From Rhizobium sp. AC27/96 (GTDB lineage: Bacteria > Pseudomonadota > Alphaproteobacteria > Rhizobiales > Rhizobiaceae), in contig NZ_LXKN01000073.1 of the NCBI RefSeq assembly GCF_001692325.1, forward strand, positions 124,001-188,000: a stretch of 64,000 nt of DNA, written 5' to 3'. The position numbers and the translations under genes are program-made. Under the pieces are notes generated by a model. The model saw nothing but the letters and a program-made list of their open reading frames with translations, searched no databases and had not been told where the DNA came from. Below, in pieces: positions 53,067 to 64,000 of the stretch. Every line of letters begins with the position of its first letter. Position 1 is the first letter of the stretch.

Positions 53067-55230
53067 AACCCGCCTGCTGCGCGCCCTCGACGTTTGCGGC
53101 CCGCATCTCGATGAGCTGCCGGGCAGCGGCGGCGGATGCGTCCTTGTCGCTGGCCACCTGCACGGTCGGGAAGGCGAACTGGATGCCGTTTTCGTCGAAG
53201 GCCTGCTTGATCAGGGCCAGCGCATTGCGGCGAATGACCGACAGCTCGTTGGGCTTGGCGGTCAGCGCCAACCTGATCTCGATGGCGAAATCGCCAAACT
53301 GCTCGACGCCCTTCATCTTCAGCGTCTGGATGATGCTCGGCGCCAGTTCGGGATCTTCGAGCAGGCGCTGGCCGATATCCTTGACGATCTTCTTCAGCTT
53401 CACCAGATCGGTATCATAGGTGACCTTGACGATGATCTTGTCGATCGCCCAGTCGCGATTCATATTGTTGACCGCGCCGAGCGACCCGAAAGGTATGGTC
53501 GCCAGCGGGCCGCGCTGGTGGCGCAGCTTGACCGAACGCAGACTAAACGATTCCACCACGCCCTTATAGTGGCCGCTTTCGATGTATTCGCCGACACGGA
53601 AGGCATCATCCCAGAGATAGAAGACGCCGCTGATGACATCCTTGACGATGGTCTGCGCGCCGAAGCCGACCGCGACGCCGACGACGCCCGCACCGGCAAT
53701 CAGCGGCCCGATCTGGACACCGAGCCCCGACAAGACCATCATGACCGCTATGATACCGATCACGACCGCAAGGATATTGCGGAAGATTGGCAGCAGCGTC
53801 TGAAGCCGGGCGCGGCTCGCCCGCATCTCCTCGGAATCGCTGACGGCAGGCAAGGCCGCCATCAGCCTTCCGTCGATATAGGTTTTGGCAAGTTGCCAGA
53901 CGAGATCCGCGATCAGCAGGATGACGATGCCGCCAAGAAGACCCCGCGCCACCCGACCGACGATCGATTCGCTGCCACTCATCATCGCATTGGCCTCGAC
54001 ACCCAGCATCCGGCCGAGCCAGAGGGCCGCAAAGGTGATGATCAGCGCACGCACGCCGCGATCGAGAAGTACGGTCGCGAGTTTGCCGGCCCCGAAGAAG
54101 CCGTCGGCGGCATCATGCAGCGCCTCGATCGCCCGCGTCGACACCGATAGCGCCCGTGGCAGCAGGACCGCGTAGATGCCGACCCATAGGAGACCGTCGA
54201 ATCCGGCCACCCACAGGCCCCAGAGCGCTGCAAAGAAGATCGTCAGCAGCCAGGAAACCGTCTTCACGCCACGTTTTTCGGCCGCGAGCGGTCTTGACCA
54301 CACGGCCGTGACGGCGATCAGGAACAGGCCGATGCCGAGGGTGTAGCCAATGAGATCCCGGGCGCCGGCCGAAAATTCGAGCGAGGTGACGGCCTGCATG
54401 ACGGCCCAACCACAGGCGAAATAGACCGCAAACAGAGTACAGCGCCGATACCAATATGTTGCCACGCGCCTGCGCTCAGCGATGCGGGCAGTACCGCCAT
54501 CCTCGTCCAGAACATCGGTCGCGCGGCGCATGGCGATCAGCTCCATCAGCAGCTTGCCGATCGAGATCGCCAGTCTGATGGACACCAGCGCAATGACACA
54601 GGCGATGGCGAAGCTCTCGATGGCCGGCGGCCAGTCGAAAGCGAGCAGCGGAACCAGCGTCACCAGAGCATGGATGATGGCAGGCACGACGCCGCCCAGA
54701 AACTGGAACCGCGCGGCCTGCAGCTCGGTCTCGATGCCGGCCGCCCTTTCCGTGCGCTGCATGTGCTTGGTATTGATGAAGCGCGCGACGGCAAGCTCCG
54801 CGACCAGCCCCAGGAAAAACAGGACCAAGACCTGGACGATGATGCGCAGCAGACCGACCGCCCTGCCCTCGCGGCCAAGCTTTTCGGAGGCGGTCATGAC
54901 CTCGAAGGGCAAGGTCATCGCCGCGCCGGAGACTATCTCCAGATGATGCCGGGTGTGGCCGAGCATGCCTGATAGAACGGACATCTGATCGTTGTCGACC
55001 GGCGCGGGCTCGGTGACGACTGAGGGCTGGGTATTCAGCTGCGAGGCGAGCCATTGCTTGACGTCGGGTTCGTTCATCAACTGAATGAGTTCGCGAACCT
55101 TTTCCGGTGGCGGCGCTGCGGGCGACGTCGCTGCAGCATTTTGCGCAAGAGCGGCGAGAGGCGCGGCCAGCGCAAAGACACATAAAAGCAGCATCCCCAA
55201 AAGCTGCCTGCCACCCCCGACATTCTTCAT
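53065..55230 (-). CDS. Large mechanosensitive ion channel of the MscS family
   Basis: This 721-residue protein has a signal peptide (about 1-30), a periplasmic domain with a possible helical region (PPPEKVRELIQLMNEPDVKQWL), about ten hydrophobic helices, and the MscS core near the C-terminal third (VGFGAQTIVKDVISGVFYLWDD, then the beta domain and a cytoplasmic tail). It opens under hypo-osmotic stress to release solutes. The ATG at 55230 is chosen for an AAGGG site; the frame extends to 55317. The stop is formed at the edge of a palindromic repeat. Confidence 0.9.
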   Translation of the reverse strand: MKNVGGGRQLLGMLLLCVFALAAPLAALAQNAAATSPAAPPPEKVRELIQLMNEPDVKQWLASQLNTQPSVVTEPAPVDNDQMSVLSGMLGHTRHHLEIVSGAAMTLPFEVMTASEKLGREGRAVGLLRIIVQVLVLFFLGLVAELAVARFINTKHMQRTERAAGIETELQAARFQFLGGVVPAIIHALVTLVPLLAFDWPPAIESFAIACVIALVSIRLAISIGKLLMELIAMRRATDVLDEDGGTARIAERRRVATYWYRRCTLFAVYFACGWAVMQAVTSLEFSAGARDLIGYTLGIGLFLIAVTAVWSRPLAAEKRGVKTVSWLLTIFFAALWGLWVAGFDGLLWVGIYAVLLPRALSVSTRAIEALHDAADGFFGAGKLATVLLDRGVRALIITFAALWLGRMLGVEANAMMSGSESIVGRVARGLLGGIVILLIADLVWQLAKTYIDGRLMAALPAVSDSEEMRASRARLQTLLPIFRNILAVVIGIIAVMMVLSGLGVQIGPLIAGAGVVGVAVGFGAQTIVKDVISGVFYLWDDAFRVGEYIESGHYKGVVESFSLRSVKLRHQRGPLATIPFGSLGAVNNMNRDWAIDKIIVKVTYDTDLVKLKKIVKDIGQRLLEDPELAPSIIQTLKMKGVEQFGDFAIEIRLALTAKPNELSVIRRNALALIKQAFDENGIQFAFPTVQVASDKDASAAAARQLIEMRAANVEGAQQAG

Positions 55231-55405
55231 ACACCTGACCCTTCCAGTAATCGGACCACCGGCCCGTTTTTGCAGATTATACGCCTTTTTCATGCGAGCA
55301 AGCAGGCGCTTACGCAAGTAGCGCGTTCATCACCCGATGGCATTGCCCTGGAGGCTTTGTCGCGCTAGTTTCCGCCACGATACCGTTCGATGCTCGGGGA
55401 CGCGC

Positions 55406-56371
55406 GTGTTCAATTTCCTGAAAAGGCTCTTCGGTAGAGGCAAGCCAGCGAAGGCGCGCGCTGAAGAGAGGCCGTCAATATCCGATGCCTCGAACCTCAC
55501 ACCAGTGAAGATGCTCGACCTGAATATTCCGGACGAAGCCTTGCACAACGAAGCCCGCTTTGCGGCCTATCTGCAGGAGCGGCTGCCGTTTTTCGGCGAC
55601 CTGATCAGGATCGACTACGATGCCGGCGCTGGCAGCCTAACGCTACACAGCCGCAACGGCGATGCCATGACGAAATTCTTGAGCAATGCGCTGCTGGCGC
55701 TGCGTGAAAAGCACGGGCAAGCCCGGGCGGAAGCGTTGCTCAACTATCTCAACATGACGGAAGCCATGGCCGGCAGCGAGGAACTTGCCCAGATCCTCCC
55801 GGTGCTGAAGGCGCGCGATTTCGTCGATGTCGCGCGGCAACAGATGATGCATGCCGTCAAGGACGAACCCAATCCGCCGCAATTCGTCTATCTCGACGAG
55901 GCGGAAGGCCTGATCAAGCTCTTCGTCGTCAATGGCGAGACCACGGTCAGCTATGTCATGTCGACGGCGCTGGATGAATGGGGCATCGACGCGCGTGAAC
56001 TGGCTGAAGTGGCGCAGGGCAACCTGCAGAAATTCCTGTCCAAGACCGGTCTGCAGATCGCCAAACGCAGCCAGTTTCAATATGTCGAGGTCGACGGCCA
56101 ATTCGAATCCAGCGTCGCCTTCCTGCCGAATTTCTGGGCCCAGGTGCAGGAACAGTCCGGTGGTGCCGCGCCGATCGCGGCGTTCCTGTCCCGCGACAAG
56201 GTGTTTTTCACCCATGAGAACGACATCCAGGGCTTACAATTGCTGGAGCTGATCAGCGCCGATCTCAGCGACGTGCCCTACGTTATTTCGCCGGATCAGT
56301 ATCGCTGGGAGAATGGCCGGTGGACGCTGTTCAAGCGCGTCGCCCGGATAGAGGCGCCCATCCACCATTAG
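55406..56371 (+). CDS. DUF1444-like (YtpQ family) protein, GTG start
   Basis: This 321-residue cytosolic protein resembles the DUF1444 family in its middle (LSNALLALREKHGQARAEALLNYL; AEGLIKLFVVNGETTVSYV). No catalytic residues are known. A GTG at 55406 with GGGGA upstream is preferred; an ATG frame from 55337 adds residues without family likeness. The TAG stop overlaps the start of a half-copy repeat. The family call is from memory and moderately sure. Confidence 0.65.
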   Translation: MFNFLKRLFGRGKPAKARAEERPSISDASNLTPVKMLDLNIPDEALHNEARFAAYLQERLPFFGDLIRIDYDAGAGSLTLHSRNGDAMTKFLSNALLALREKHGQARAEALLNYLNMTEAMAGSEELAQILPVLKARDFVDVARQQMMHAVKDEPNPPQFVYLDEAEGLIKLFVVNGETTVSYVMSTALDEWGIDARELAEVAQGNLQKFLSKTGLQIAKRSQFQYVEVDGQFESSVAFLPNFWAQVQEQSGGAAPIAAFLSRDKVFFTHENDIQGLQLLELISADLSDVPYVISPDQYRWENGRWTLFKRVARIEAPIHH

Positions 56372-56410
56372 AGCGTTTTGTTTTTGCGCATTCCGGACGG
56401 AAAATCGCTT
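56370..56410. repeat. Half copy of the palindromic intergenic repeat
   Basis: AGAGCGTTTTGTTTTTGCGC followed by ATTCCGGACGGAAAATCGCTT matches the right-hand core of the repeat at 52965 (CGCATTTCAGGACGGAAAACCGCT) with few differences. It forms the whole gap between the two convergent genes and its first two bases complete the TAG stop of the DUF1444-like gene. Confidence 0.65.
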
Positions 56411-57713
56411 AAACTAGCACGTCCTGATCGACGCGATCCTCTGCGCCGAAGAACTTCAGATAGCGCTCGACTTCCGCGGGTTCGCCCGTCGCCTTTTGCG
56501 GATTGTCCGAGAGCTTGACGGCCGGGCGGCCATTGGCCTCGATGACCTTGCAGACGATCGAAATCGGGTTGAGCCCCTTGAGCTCGACCGGCGCGCAGCC
56601 GGCGAAATCGTTGGTAAGGTTCGTGCCCCACCCGAAGCTCATGCGGACGCGGCCGTCGAAATGCTTGTAGGTATCGATGATCGCTTCGACATCGAGGCCA
56701 TCGGAGAAGATCAGCAGCTTCTGGCGCGGATCGCGGCCCATCTTCTTCCACCAGTCGATGATCTTCTCGCCACCTTCGATCGGAGGGGCGCTGTCAGGGC
56801 GGAAGCCGGTCCAGTCAGCCACCCATTCGGGGGCATGACGCAGGAACGAGGCCGTGCCGAAAGCATCGGGCAGAACGACGAGAAGATTGCCGCCATAGAG
56901 ACGGTTCCAGTCGCGCAAAACCTTATAGGGCGCCTTGCCGAGTTCCTCGTTGTTCTTGGCAAGTGCTGCCGCGACCATCGGAAGTTCGTGCGCGTTGGTG
57001 CCGACGGCCTCCAGATCCGAGTCCATGGCGAGCAGCACGTTGCTCGTGCCGGTGAAAGCATGCGGCACGCCTTCCTTCAACGCCTCGACGCACCAGCGCT
57101 GCCAGAGGAAGCTATGGCGGCGGCGGGTGCCAAAATCGGAGATGCGCAAGCCCGGCAGTTCCTTGAGACGATCCACCTTTTCCCACATCTTCGCCTTGGC
57201 GCGGGCATAGAGCACATCGAGCGTGAAAGGACCGAGCGCCTTCAACGCCGTGCGCGAGCGCAGCTCGTTGATGATGGCGAGAGCGGGAATTTCCCACATC
57301 GTCGTTTCTTTCCACGAGCCGTGGAAGTCGAGAATATATTGGCCGTCGCGCTTCGAAAGCTCGTATTCCGGCAGCTGGAAATTCGACAGCCAGGTGAGGA
57401 ATTCCGGTTCGAAGATCTGGGCGCGGCCATAGAAGGAGTTACCGGCAAGCCAGATCATCTCCTTCTTGGAGAGCCTTAGCGTGCGGGCGTGATCGAGCTG
57501 TTCGCGCAGCTCCCTCTCATCGATCACCTCGGCAAGGCGGACGCTCTTGGTGCGATTGATGAGCGAGAAAGTGGCATCGACATCCGGATAGAGCTTCCAG
57601 ATCATCTGGAGCATCAAGAGCTTGTAGAAATCCGTATCGATCAGGCTGCGGATGATCGGATCGAGCTTCCAGGTATGATTATAGACGCGGGTGGCGATAT
57701 CCGTCTTGGTCAT
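56409..57713 (-). CDS. pncB: Nicotinate phosphoribosyltransferase
   Basis: This 434-residue enzyme makes nicotinate mononucleotide from nicotinate and PRPP with ATP, a salvage step to NAD. It is the classical PncB form; recognisable blocks are FYKLLMLQMIWKLYPDV near the N-terminus, the RISDFGTRRRHSF active-site region (about residues 191-203) and the MSFGWGTNLTNDF phosphate-binding stretch near residue 355. The 210-base gap upstream holds no gene and probably its promoter. Confidence 0.95.
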   Translation of the reverse strand: MTKTDIATRVYNHTWKLDPIIRSLIDTDFYKLLMLQMIWKLYPDVDATFSLINRTKSVRLAEVIDERELREQLDHARTLRLSKKEMIWLAGNSFYGRAQIFEPEFLTWLSNFQLPEYELSKRDGQYILDFHGSWKETTMWEIPALAIINELRSRTALKALGPFTLDVLYARAKAKMWEKVDRLKELPGLRISDFGTRRRHSFLWQRWCVEALKEGVPHAFTGTSNVLLAMDSDLEAVGTNAHELPMVAAALAKNNEELGKAPYKVLRDWNRLYGGNLLVVLPDAFGTASFLRHAPEWVADWTGFRPDSAPPIEGGEKIIDWWKKMGRDPRQKLLIFSDGLDVEAIIDTYKHFDGRVRMSFGWGTNLTNDFAGCAPVELKGLNPISIVCKVIEANGRPAVKLSDNPQKATGEPAEVERYLKFFGAEDRVDQDVLV

Positions 57714-57923
57714 GTCGTTCCTGCCCCGTCTCCTGCCCTGCGGACGTCATGCTTCTCACCGGCTGGCAGGCCGGCACGCATATATAGTGCCTACAGTGCC
57801 CTGTTATCAAAAAATGTTGAGCGAAAGTCCAGTCACTGAAAGAAATTTGATACCAGACTTAACGGGTCGCGTATGGCGCAACAACCGGGACAAAAGTCCC
57901 GATTGCCGCCATCTCATGCAGGT
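57714..57923. other. Gap between pncB and the hydroxyacid dehydrogenase
   Basis: No gene is seen. A 6-base hairpin (CGGGAC AAAA GTCCCG at 57886-57901) is not followed by a T run in either direction, so it is not called a terminator. The region from 57780 to 57870 is AT-rich and may hold the pncB promoter. Confidence 0.4.
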
Positions 57924-58894
57924 TCAGTAACCCCGGCTGCGATCCACAAGGTGCTGCAGCGGCTCGCCACGCTCGAAGCGGGCGATCTGCTCCTCGACAT
58001 GGCCCATCAGCGCCTTTTCCTCGGACACGGCGGAATCATGCGGCGTGATGATGACATTTTCGAGGTCCCAGAGCGGATCGCCCTTCGCCAGAGGCTCGAC
58101 ATCGAAGACATCGAGCGAGGCGCCGCCGAGGACGCCGGTGCGGATCGCCGATGCGATATCTGCCTGGACCTGGCTCTTGCCGCGTCCGGCATTGATGAAG
58201 ACCGGCCTGGAAAGAGCGCCACCGCGGCGAAGCCTGGAAAAGAGCGAAGCATTGTAGATCCCGGTCGTTTCAGGCGTCAGTGGCAGCAGGCCGACGAGAA
58301 TATCGGTCTGCGCCAGAAACGCATCCAGCTCGCCGGCATCGAAGGTCTGCATGCCATCGATCTGCTTCCTGTTGCGCGACCAGCCGATGACGTTGAAGCC
58401 CATGACCTTCAGCTTGGCGGCAGCATCGCAGCCGAGAACGCCGAGACCCATGACGCCGACGGTGACATCAGCTGCTTCGGGACCTTGCTGCTGGACCCAC
58501 AGGTGCTGGCGCTGGTTTCTGAGATGCCCCTGAACATCGCGCAGATGCATGAGGCACTGCATGACGACCCATTCGCTCATGCGCGTCGTCAGGCTGCGGT
58601 CGACGAAACGGACCATGGGTATATCGGGCAGGCCGGCAATCGACATCATCGAATCGACGCCGGCGCCGCCGGAGAAGATGACCTTGAGATTGGGCGCCCG
58701 CTCGAAAAGATCGGCATCGGGCTTCCACAGAAGCGCGTAGTCGGCATGGCTGAGATCTGCACCCTTGCTGGAGGGGTCAGCCAGATTGATGCTGCCGCGA
58801 TCGGCAAAAGCCGTTTCGAGCGCCTTGGCGACCGTCGCCGGACTGAATTTGAGATCGACGAGAACGGGGCTTTTGACCGGCATGGCGATGATCT

Positions 58895-58898
<4 letters not shown>
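57924..58898 (-). CDS. D-2-hydroxyacid dehydrogenase (GhrA-like glyoxylate/hydroxypyruvate reductase type)
   Basis: This 324-residue NAD(P) enzyme has a Rossmann loop GLGVLG at 151-156 and the catalytic Arg239 (INAGRGK), Glu268 (FDVEPLA) and His287 (ITPHDSA) of the family. It belongs to the GhrA-like group, which reduces glyoxylate or hydroxypyruvate. Its ATG overlaps the yejF stop (ATGA), so it is coupled to the oligopeptide transporter genes, though a metabolic link is not evident. Confidence 0.9.
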
Positions 58899-60528
<1,630 letters not shown>

Positions 60529-60532
<4 letters not shown>

Positions 60533-61683
60533 CGGAACGTCTTCCTCGGATCGAAGGCGTCGCGCACCGCTTCGCCGGCGAAAATCAGCAGCGACAGCAT
60601 GATCGACATGGTGAAGAAGGCCGAAAGCCCGAGCCACGGGGCCTGCAGGTTGGATTTGCCCTGGGCGATCATCTCGCCCAGCGACGGCGAGCCGGGCGGC
60701 ATGCCGAAGCCCAGGAAATCCAGCGAGGTCAGCGTGGTGATCGAGCCCGACAGGATGAAGGGGACGAAGGTCAGCGTGGCGACCATGGCATTCGGCAGCA
60801 GGTGGCGATACATGATCGTGCGGTTGTTGACGCCGAGCGCCCGGGCGGCACGGACATATTCGAAATTGCGCGCCCGAAGGAATTCGGCGCGCACGACGCC
60901 GACAAGCCGGACCCAGGAGAACAGCAGCAATATGCCGAGCAGGATGAAGAAGCCGGGTGGCAAAACCGAAGCGATGATCAGCAGGATGTAGAGCTCTGGC
61001 ATCGACGACCAGATCTCGATGAAACGTTGCATCAAGAGGTCCGTCCAGCCGCCGAAATAGCCCTGCAGCGCGCCCGCGCAAACGCCGATGAGAGCCGAGA
61101 CGACGGTAAGCACGAGGCCGAACAGCACGGATATGCGGAAACCGTAGATCAGGCGGGCCAGCACGTCTCGCGCCTGATCGTCCGTGCCCAGCCAGTTGAG
61201 GTTGCTCCAGTTGCAATTCGGGTCGGCAGCACCTTGCGCATAGCCCGAGCAGCGTTGTTCCTTGCTCATCAACCAGAATGGCGGTGTCGGCGCGGACTTT
61301 CCTTGCGGAAGGTTGGAATTGGCGGTTTGATAGGAGTAATGGATCGGCGGCCAGATCATCCACCCATTGGCATTGATCTCGTCCTGAATGTCCTGGGCAC
61401 GATAATCCGTCTGCGCCAGGAAGCCGCCAAATTTCTCTTCCGGATAATCGACGAAGACCGGTGCCAGGATCTCACCCTTGTAGGAAACAAGGATCGGCCG
61501 GTCGTTGACGATGAACTCCGCGCCAAGGCTGAGAACAAACAGGACAAGGAAGATCCAGAGCGACCAGTATCCGCGGCGGTTCGCCTTGAAATTCTGCCAG
61601 CGGCGCACGTTGGTCGGCGAGAACAGCCCCTTGCGCGGCGGCTTCACCGTGATCGGCGCCGTGGGATGATTGGCGGCGCCCAT
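60529..61683 (-). CDS. yejE: Oligopeptide ABC transporter permease YejE
   Basis: This 384-residue permease is longer than DppC because of a large periplasmic insertion (about residues 60-160, with KGEILAPVFVDYPEEKFGGF), characteristic of YejE. It has a basic N-terminus, a first helix near 42-60 and five further helices, with the ATPase-contact loop RARNFEYVRAARALGVNN. The stop overlaps yejF and the start overlaps the yejB stop. The Yej system imports microcin C-type and other peptides in enterobacteria. Confidence 0.94.
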
Positions 61684-62774
61684 CAGATATCCCTCCGCTC
61701 GAAGTCGATGCGCGGATCGATCCAGGTGTAGATCAGGTCGGATACGAGGCTGACCACGAGGCCGAGCAGCGAGAAGATGAAGAGCGTCGCAAACACCACC
61801 GGATAATCACGCTGAACGACGGAGAGATAGCTGAGGCGGCCAAGGCCATCGAGCGAGAAGATGTTCTCGATCAAAAGCGAGCCGGTGAAGAAGGCGGAGA
61901 TGAAGGCACCGGGGAAGCCGGCAATGACGATGAGCATGGCGTTGCGGAAGACATGACCATAGAGCACGCGCCGTTCGGTCAAGCCCTTGGCGCGGGCGGT
62001 GATGACATATTGCTTCTTGATTTCCTCGATGAAGGAATTCTTGGTGAGCAGCGTCGTGGTGGCAAAGGCGGCCAGCGACAGCGAGATCAACGGCAGCACC
62101 AGATGCCAGGCGTAATCGAGGATCTTCTGCCACCAGCTGAGATCGGCGAAATTATCCGAGACGAGGCCGCGCAGCGGAAACCAGTCAAAAAAGGAACCGC
62201 CGGCAAACAGCACGATCAGCATGATGCCGAAGAGGAAGCTCGGGACTGCATAGCCGATGATGATGATGCCCGAGGTCCAGATGTCGAAGGTCGATCCGTC
62301 CTGCACCGCCTTGCGGATACCGAGCGGGATCGAGATCGCATAGGAGAAGATCAGGATCCAGATGCCGAGTGAAATCGACACCGGCAGTTTCTGGGCAATG
62401 AGGTCGAGGACTGTCGTGTTGCGGAAGAAGCTCTCGCCGAAATCGAAGCGGATATAGTTCCACATCATCTGGCCGAAGCGCTCGAGCGGCGGCTTGTCGA
62501 AGCCGAATTGCTTCTCGAGCTTGGCGATCAGCTCCGGGTCGAGCCCCTGCGCGCCGCGATATTTCGAGCTGCTGTCATCGAAGGCCTGCTGGGCCAGCAT
62601 ATCGGTGCCACCGGACAGGCGTCCCGTGGCATTGTCGGCCTGGCCCGTCAGCTGTGCGATGACCTGCTCGACGGGGCCGCCCGGTGCAAACTGCACGATG
62701 GTGAAGGAAATCGCCATGATGCCGATGACGGTCGGAATCATCAGCAGGAGACGTCTTAGAATATAGGCGCCCAT
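61683..62774 (-). CDS. yejB: Oligopeptide ABC transporter permease YejB
   Basis: This 363-residue permease has the typical YejB N-terminus (YILRRLLLMIPTVIGIMAISF), a periplasmic insertion (about 40-115) and the loop KKQYVITARAKGLTERRVLYG near residues 248-268. It pairs with YejE. The 171-base gap upstream leads to yejA; a C-rich/G-rich run at 62777-62800 is the only feature seen there. Confidence 0.94.
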   Translation of the reverse strand: MGAYILRRLLLMIPTVIGIMAISFTIVQFAPGGPVEQVIAQLTGQADNATGRLSGGTDMLAQQAFDDSSSKYRGAQGLDPELIAKLEKQFGFDKPPLERFGQMMWNYIRFDFGESFFRNTTVLDLIAQKLPVSISLGIWILIFSYAISIPLGIRKAVQDGSTFDIWTSGIIIIGYAVPSFLFGIMLIVLFAGGSFFDWFPLRGLVSDNFADLSWWQKILDYAWHLVLPLISLSLAAFATTTLLTKNSFIEEIKKQYVITARAKGLTERRVLYGHVFRNAMLIVIAGFPGAFISAFFTGSLLIENIFSLDGLGRLSYLSVVQRDYPVVFATLFIFSLLGLVVSLVSDLIYTWIDPRIDFERRDI

Positions 62775-62945
62775 CAGCCCGCCCCCCCCTCAAAGAGGGG
62801 AATATTCCGCTTCGTCTCAATGCATCCGTCGATCAATTCATATTCCCTTCCGCCGGGCGCAGCCGGCGCAGTCATTTCAGCTTGAAACTATCCGAATCAC
62901 AGCCCGAGCATTTGGAGCCAGCAGCCCCCTCATTGCAAGAGAGGC

Positions 62946-64000
62946 TCACTTTCCAGCGCTTTTTGACCACCAGACATCGGGAAAGCCAATCGAATAGTAA
63001 GGCAGTTCCGGCGGGTGCTCGAACTTGTCCCAATAGGCAATCTTGTTCGTCGTCCCATAAAACAGCGGGACAAGATAGTGATGGGCGAGCAGCACGCGAT
63101 CGAGCGCCTTGGCGGCAGCGGTCTTTTCTTCGAGGGTCGCGGCAGAAACAAGCTTGCCTATCAATATATCGACACCCGGATCGGATATGCCGGCGTAGTT
63201 GCGAGAGCCTTGGCGGTTTGCAGAAGCCGAGCCCCAGTAATCGATCTGCTCGCTGCCGGGCGGCAGAGACGTGCCCCAGACGTTCCAGGTCGCATCATAG
63301 TCGAAGCTGCGAATGCGGTTGATGTATTGCGATGAATCGACCGTCCTGAGGGTCGCATCGATGCCGATGCGGCGCAGGTTCTGTACGTAAGGCAGGTTTG
63401 ATCTTTCCATCGAAGGACTGCCGAGCAGGATTTCCATCTTGAAGGGCTGGCCGGTCTTTTCGTTGATCATGCGGTTGCCCTTCAACACATAACCCGCTTC
63501 CTTGAAAAGCTCGATCGCCTTGCGCAGATTATCCCGGGCCTTCTGTTGGTCGCCGCCGACCGGATTGGCATAGGGCGTGGTGAAAACCTCGGGCGGTACC
63601 TTGTCCTTGATGCTGTTCAGGATATTCAGCTCCTCGCCCGTGGGCAGCCCGGAGGAGGCAAGGTCGGTGCCGAAAAAGAAGCTGTTGACGCGTGTCAGCT
63701 GGCCAAAGGCAAGCGCCCGGTTCATCTCCTCGAAATCATAGGCGTAGTTCAGTGCCTCACGCACACGCTGATCCTTGAACTGATCGCGCCGGAGATTGAG
63801 CACCACCGCCTGCATGATGCCGACCGAGCGCAGCGAGTTGGGCAACTCGTCGCGCTTGACGCGGCCGTCCTTTACGGCCGGAAAATCATATGCGGTCACC
63901 CAATGGCTTGCTGACTGCTCCTGCCAGAAATCGGTGTTTCCGCTGCGAAAGGCCTCGAATTGCACATCCTTGTCGGCGTAGTAGGTGTAGGAAATCATCC
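62946..64000 (-). CDS. yejA: Oligopeptide-binding protein YejA, 5' end outside window
   Basis: This is the C-terminal ~350 residues of a periplasmic extracellular-solute-binding protein of family 5. The frame is open at the right edge and begins within family sequence (YTYYADKDVQFEAFRSGNTDFWQE is the first visible block). The order yejA-yejB-yejE-yejF on one strand confirms the assignment. The signal peptide and N-terminal lobe lie outside. Confidence 0.92.
   Translation of the reverse strand, partial: MISYTYYADKDVQFEAFRSGNTDFWQEQSASHWVTAYDFPAVKDGRVKRDELPNSLRSVGIMQAVVLNLRRDQFKDQRVREALNYAYDFEEMNRALAFGQLTRVNSFFFGTDLASSGLPTGEELNILNSIKDKVPPEVFTTPYANPVGGDQQKARDNLRKAIELFKEAGYVLKGNRMINEKTGQPFKMEILLGSPSMERSNLPYVQNLRRIGIDATLRTVDSSQYINRIRSFDYDATWNVWGTSLPPGSEQIDYWGSASANRQGSRNYAGISDPGVDILIGKLVSAATLEEKTAAAKALDRVLLAHHYLVPLFYGTTNKIAYWDKFEHPPELPYYSIGFPDVWWSKSAGK

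Noticed and set aside
57886..57901. Hairpin CGGGAC-AAAA-GTCCCG as a terminator
   Set aside because: Only a 6-base stem and no T run on either strand.
60533..61363. Upstream extension of the yejF frame by 277 codons
   Set aside because: The added part is rich in Arg, Pro and His and overlaps yejE, which is clearly coding in another frame; yejF starts at 60532.

Overview
The window looks like chromosome from a member of the Rhizobiaceae (Rhizobium/Agrobacterium group). The reasons are a high-GC gene-dense layout, a Flp/Tad pilus locus in the rhizobial order (pilin, peptidase, then cpaB to tadC, with tadD nearby), a yejABEF-type oligopeptide transporter, a lactonase very close to Agrobacterium AttM/BlcC, and intergenic palindromic repeats of the kind common in rhizobia. 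This assignment rests on gene content and remembered family resemblance, not on a database search.

Layout. 1-8 kb: end of a peptide-type ABC importer (two permeases, the first cut by the window edge) and an amidase; an Lrp/AsnC regulator divergent from an EamA exporter; a minus-strand group with a MarR regulator, an NlpC/P60 hydrolase and a 79-residue protein; a ~190 bp inverted-repeat element; an M17 aminopeptidase. 8-21 kb: the Flp/Tad pilus system, with pilA, cpaA-F, tadB and tadC on the minus strand, tadD convergent at the far end, and a lone CpaC-N-domain protein plus two TadE-like pseudopilins on the plus strand beyond pilA. 21-33.5 kb: a nucleoside salvage region. deoB, add and upp run rightward with an unknown exported four-cysteine protein between add and upp. 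An eight-gene leftward operon (BMP-type binding protein, ATPase, two permeases, cdd, purine nucleoside phosphorylase, deoC, deoA) meets them. Together they import nucleosides, deaminate and phosphorolyse them, and return bases to nucleotides and deoxyribose to central metabolism.

34-53 kb: starting at a tRNA-Ser(GGA), a stretch rich in regulators, each beside one or two enzymes or transporters (three LysR, MmyB-like XRE, HxlR, Rrf2 and LacI regulators; NmrA and SDR oxidoreductases, an AttM-like lactonase, MFS and TauE exporters, isochorismatase-type and alpha/beta hydrolases, an old-yellow-enzyme reductase). It has the character of accessory stress or detoxification DNA, although no integrase or second attachment site is visible. 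Several of the divergent promoters carry clear palindromes or repeats that look like operators. One LacI-type promoter faces what appears to be a decayed target gene. 53-64 kb: a large MscS-family channel, a DUF1444-like protein, pncB, a GhrA-type hydroxyacid dehydrogenase, and yejF, yejE, yejB and the 3' part of yejA (cut by the right edge).

No CRISPR array, prophage, intact insertion sequence or rRNA operon is seen. No convincing wholly new system is visible. The most unusual items are the repeats whose borders form gene stop codons, the triple LacI operator with a broken target, the AttM-like lactonase outside a blc context, and the exported four-cysteine protein inside the nucleoside locus.
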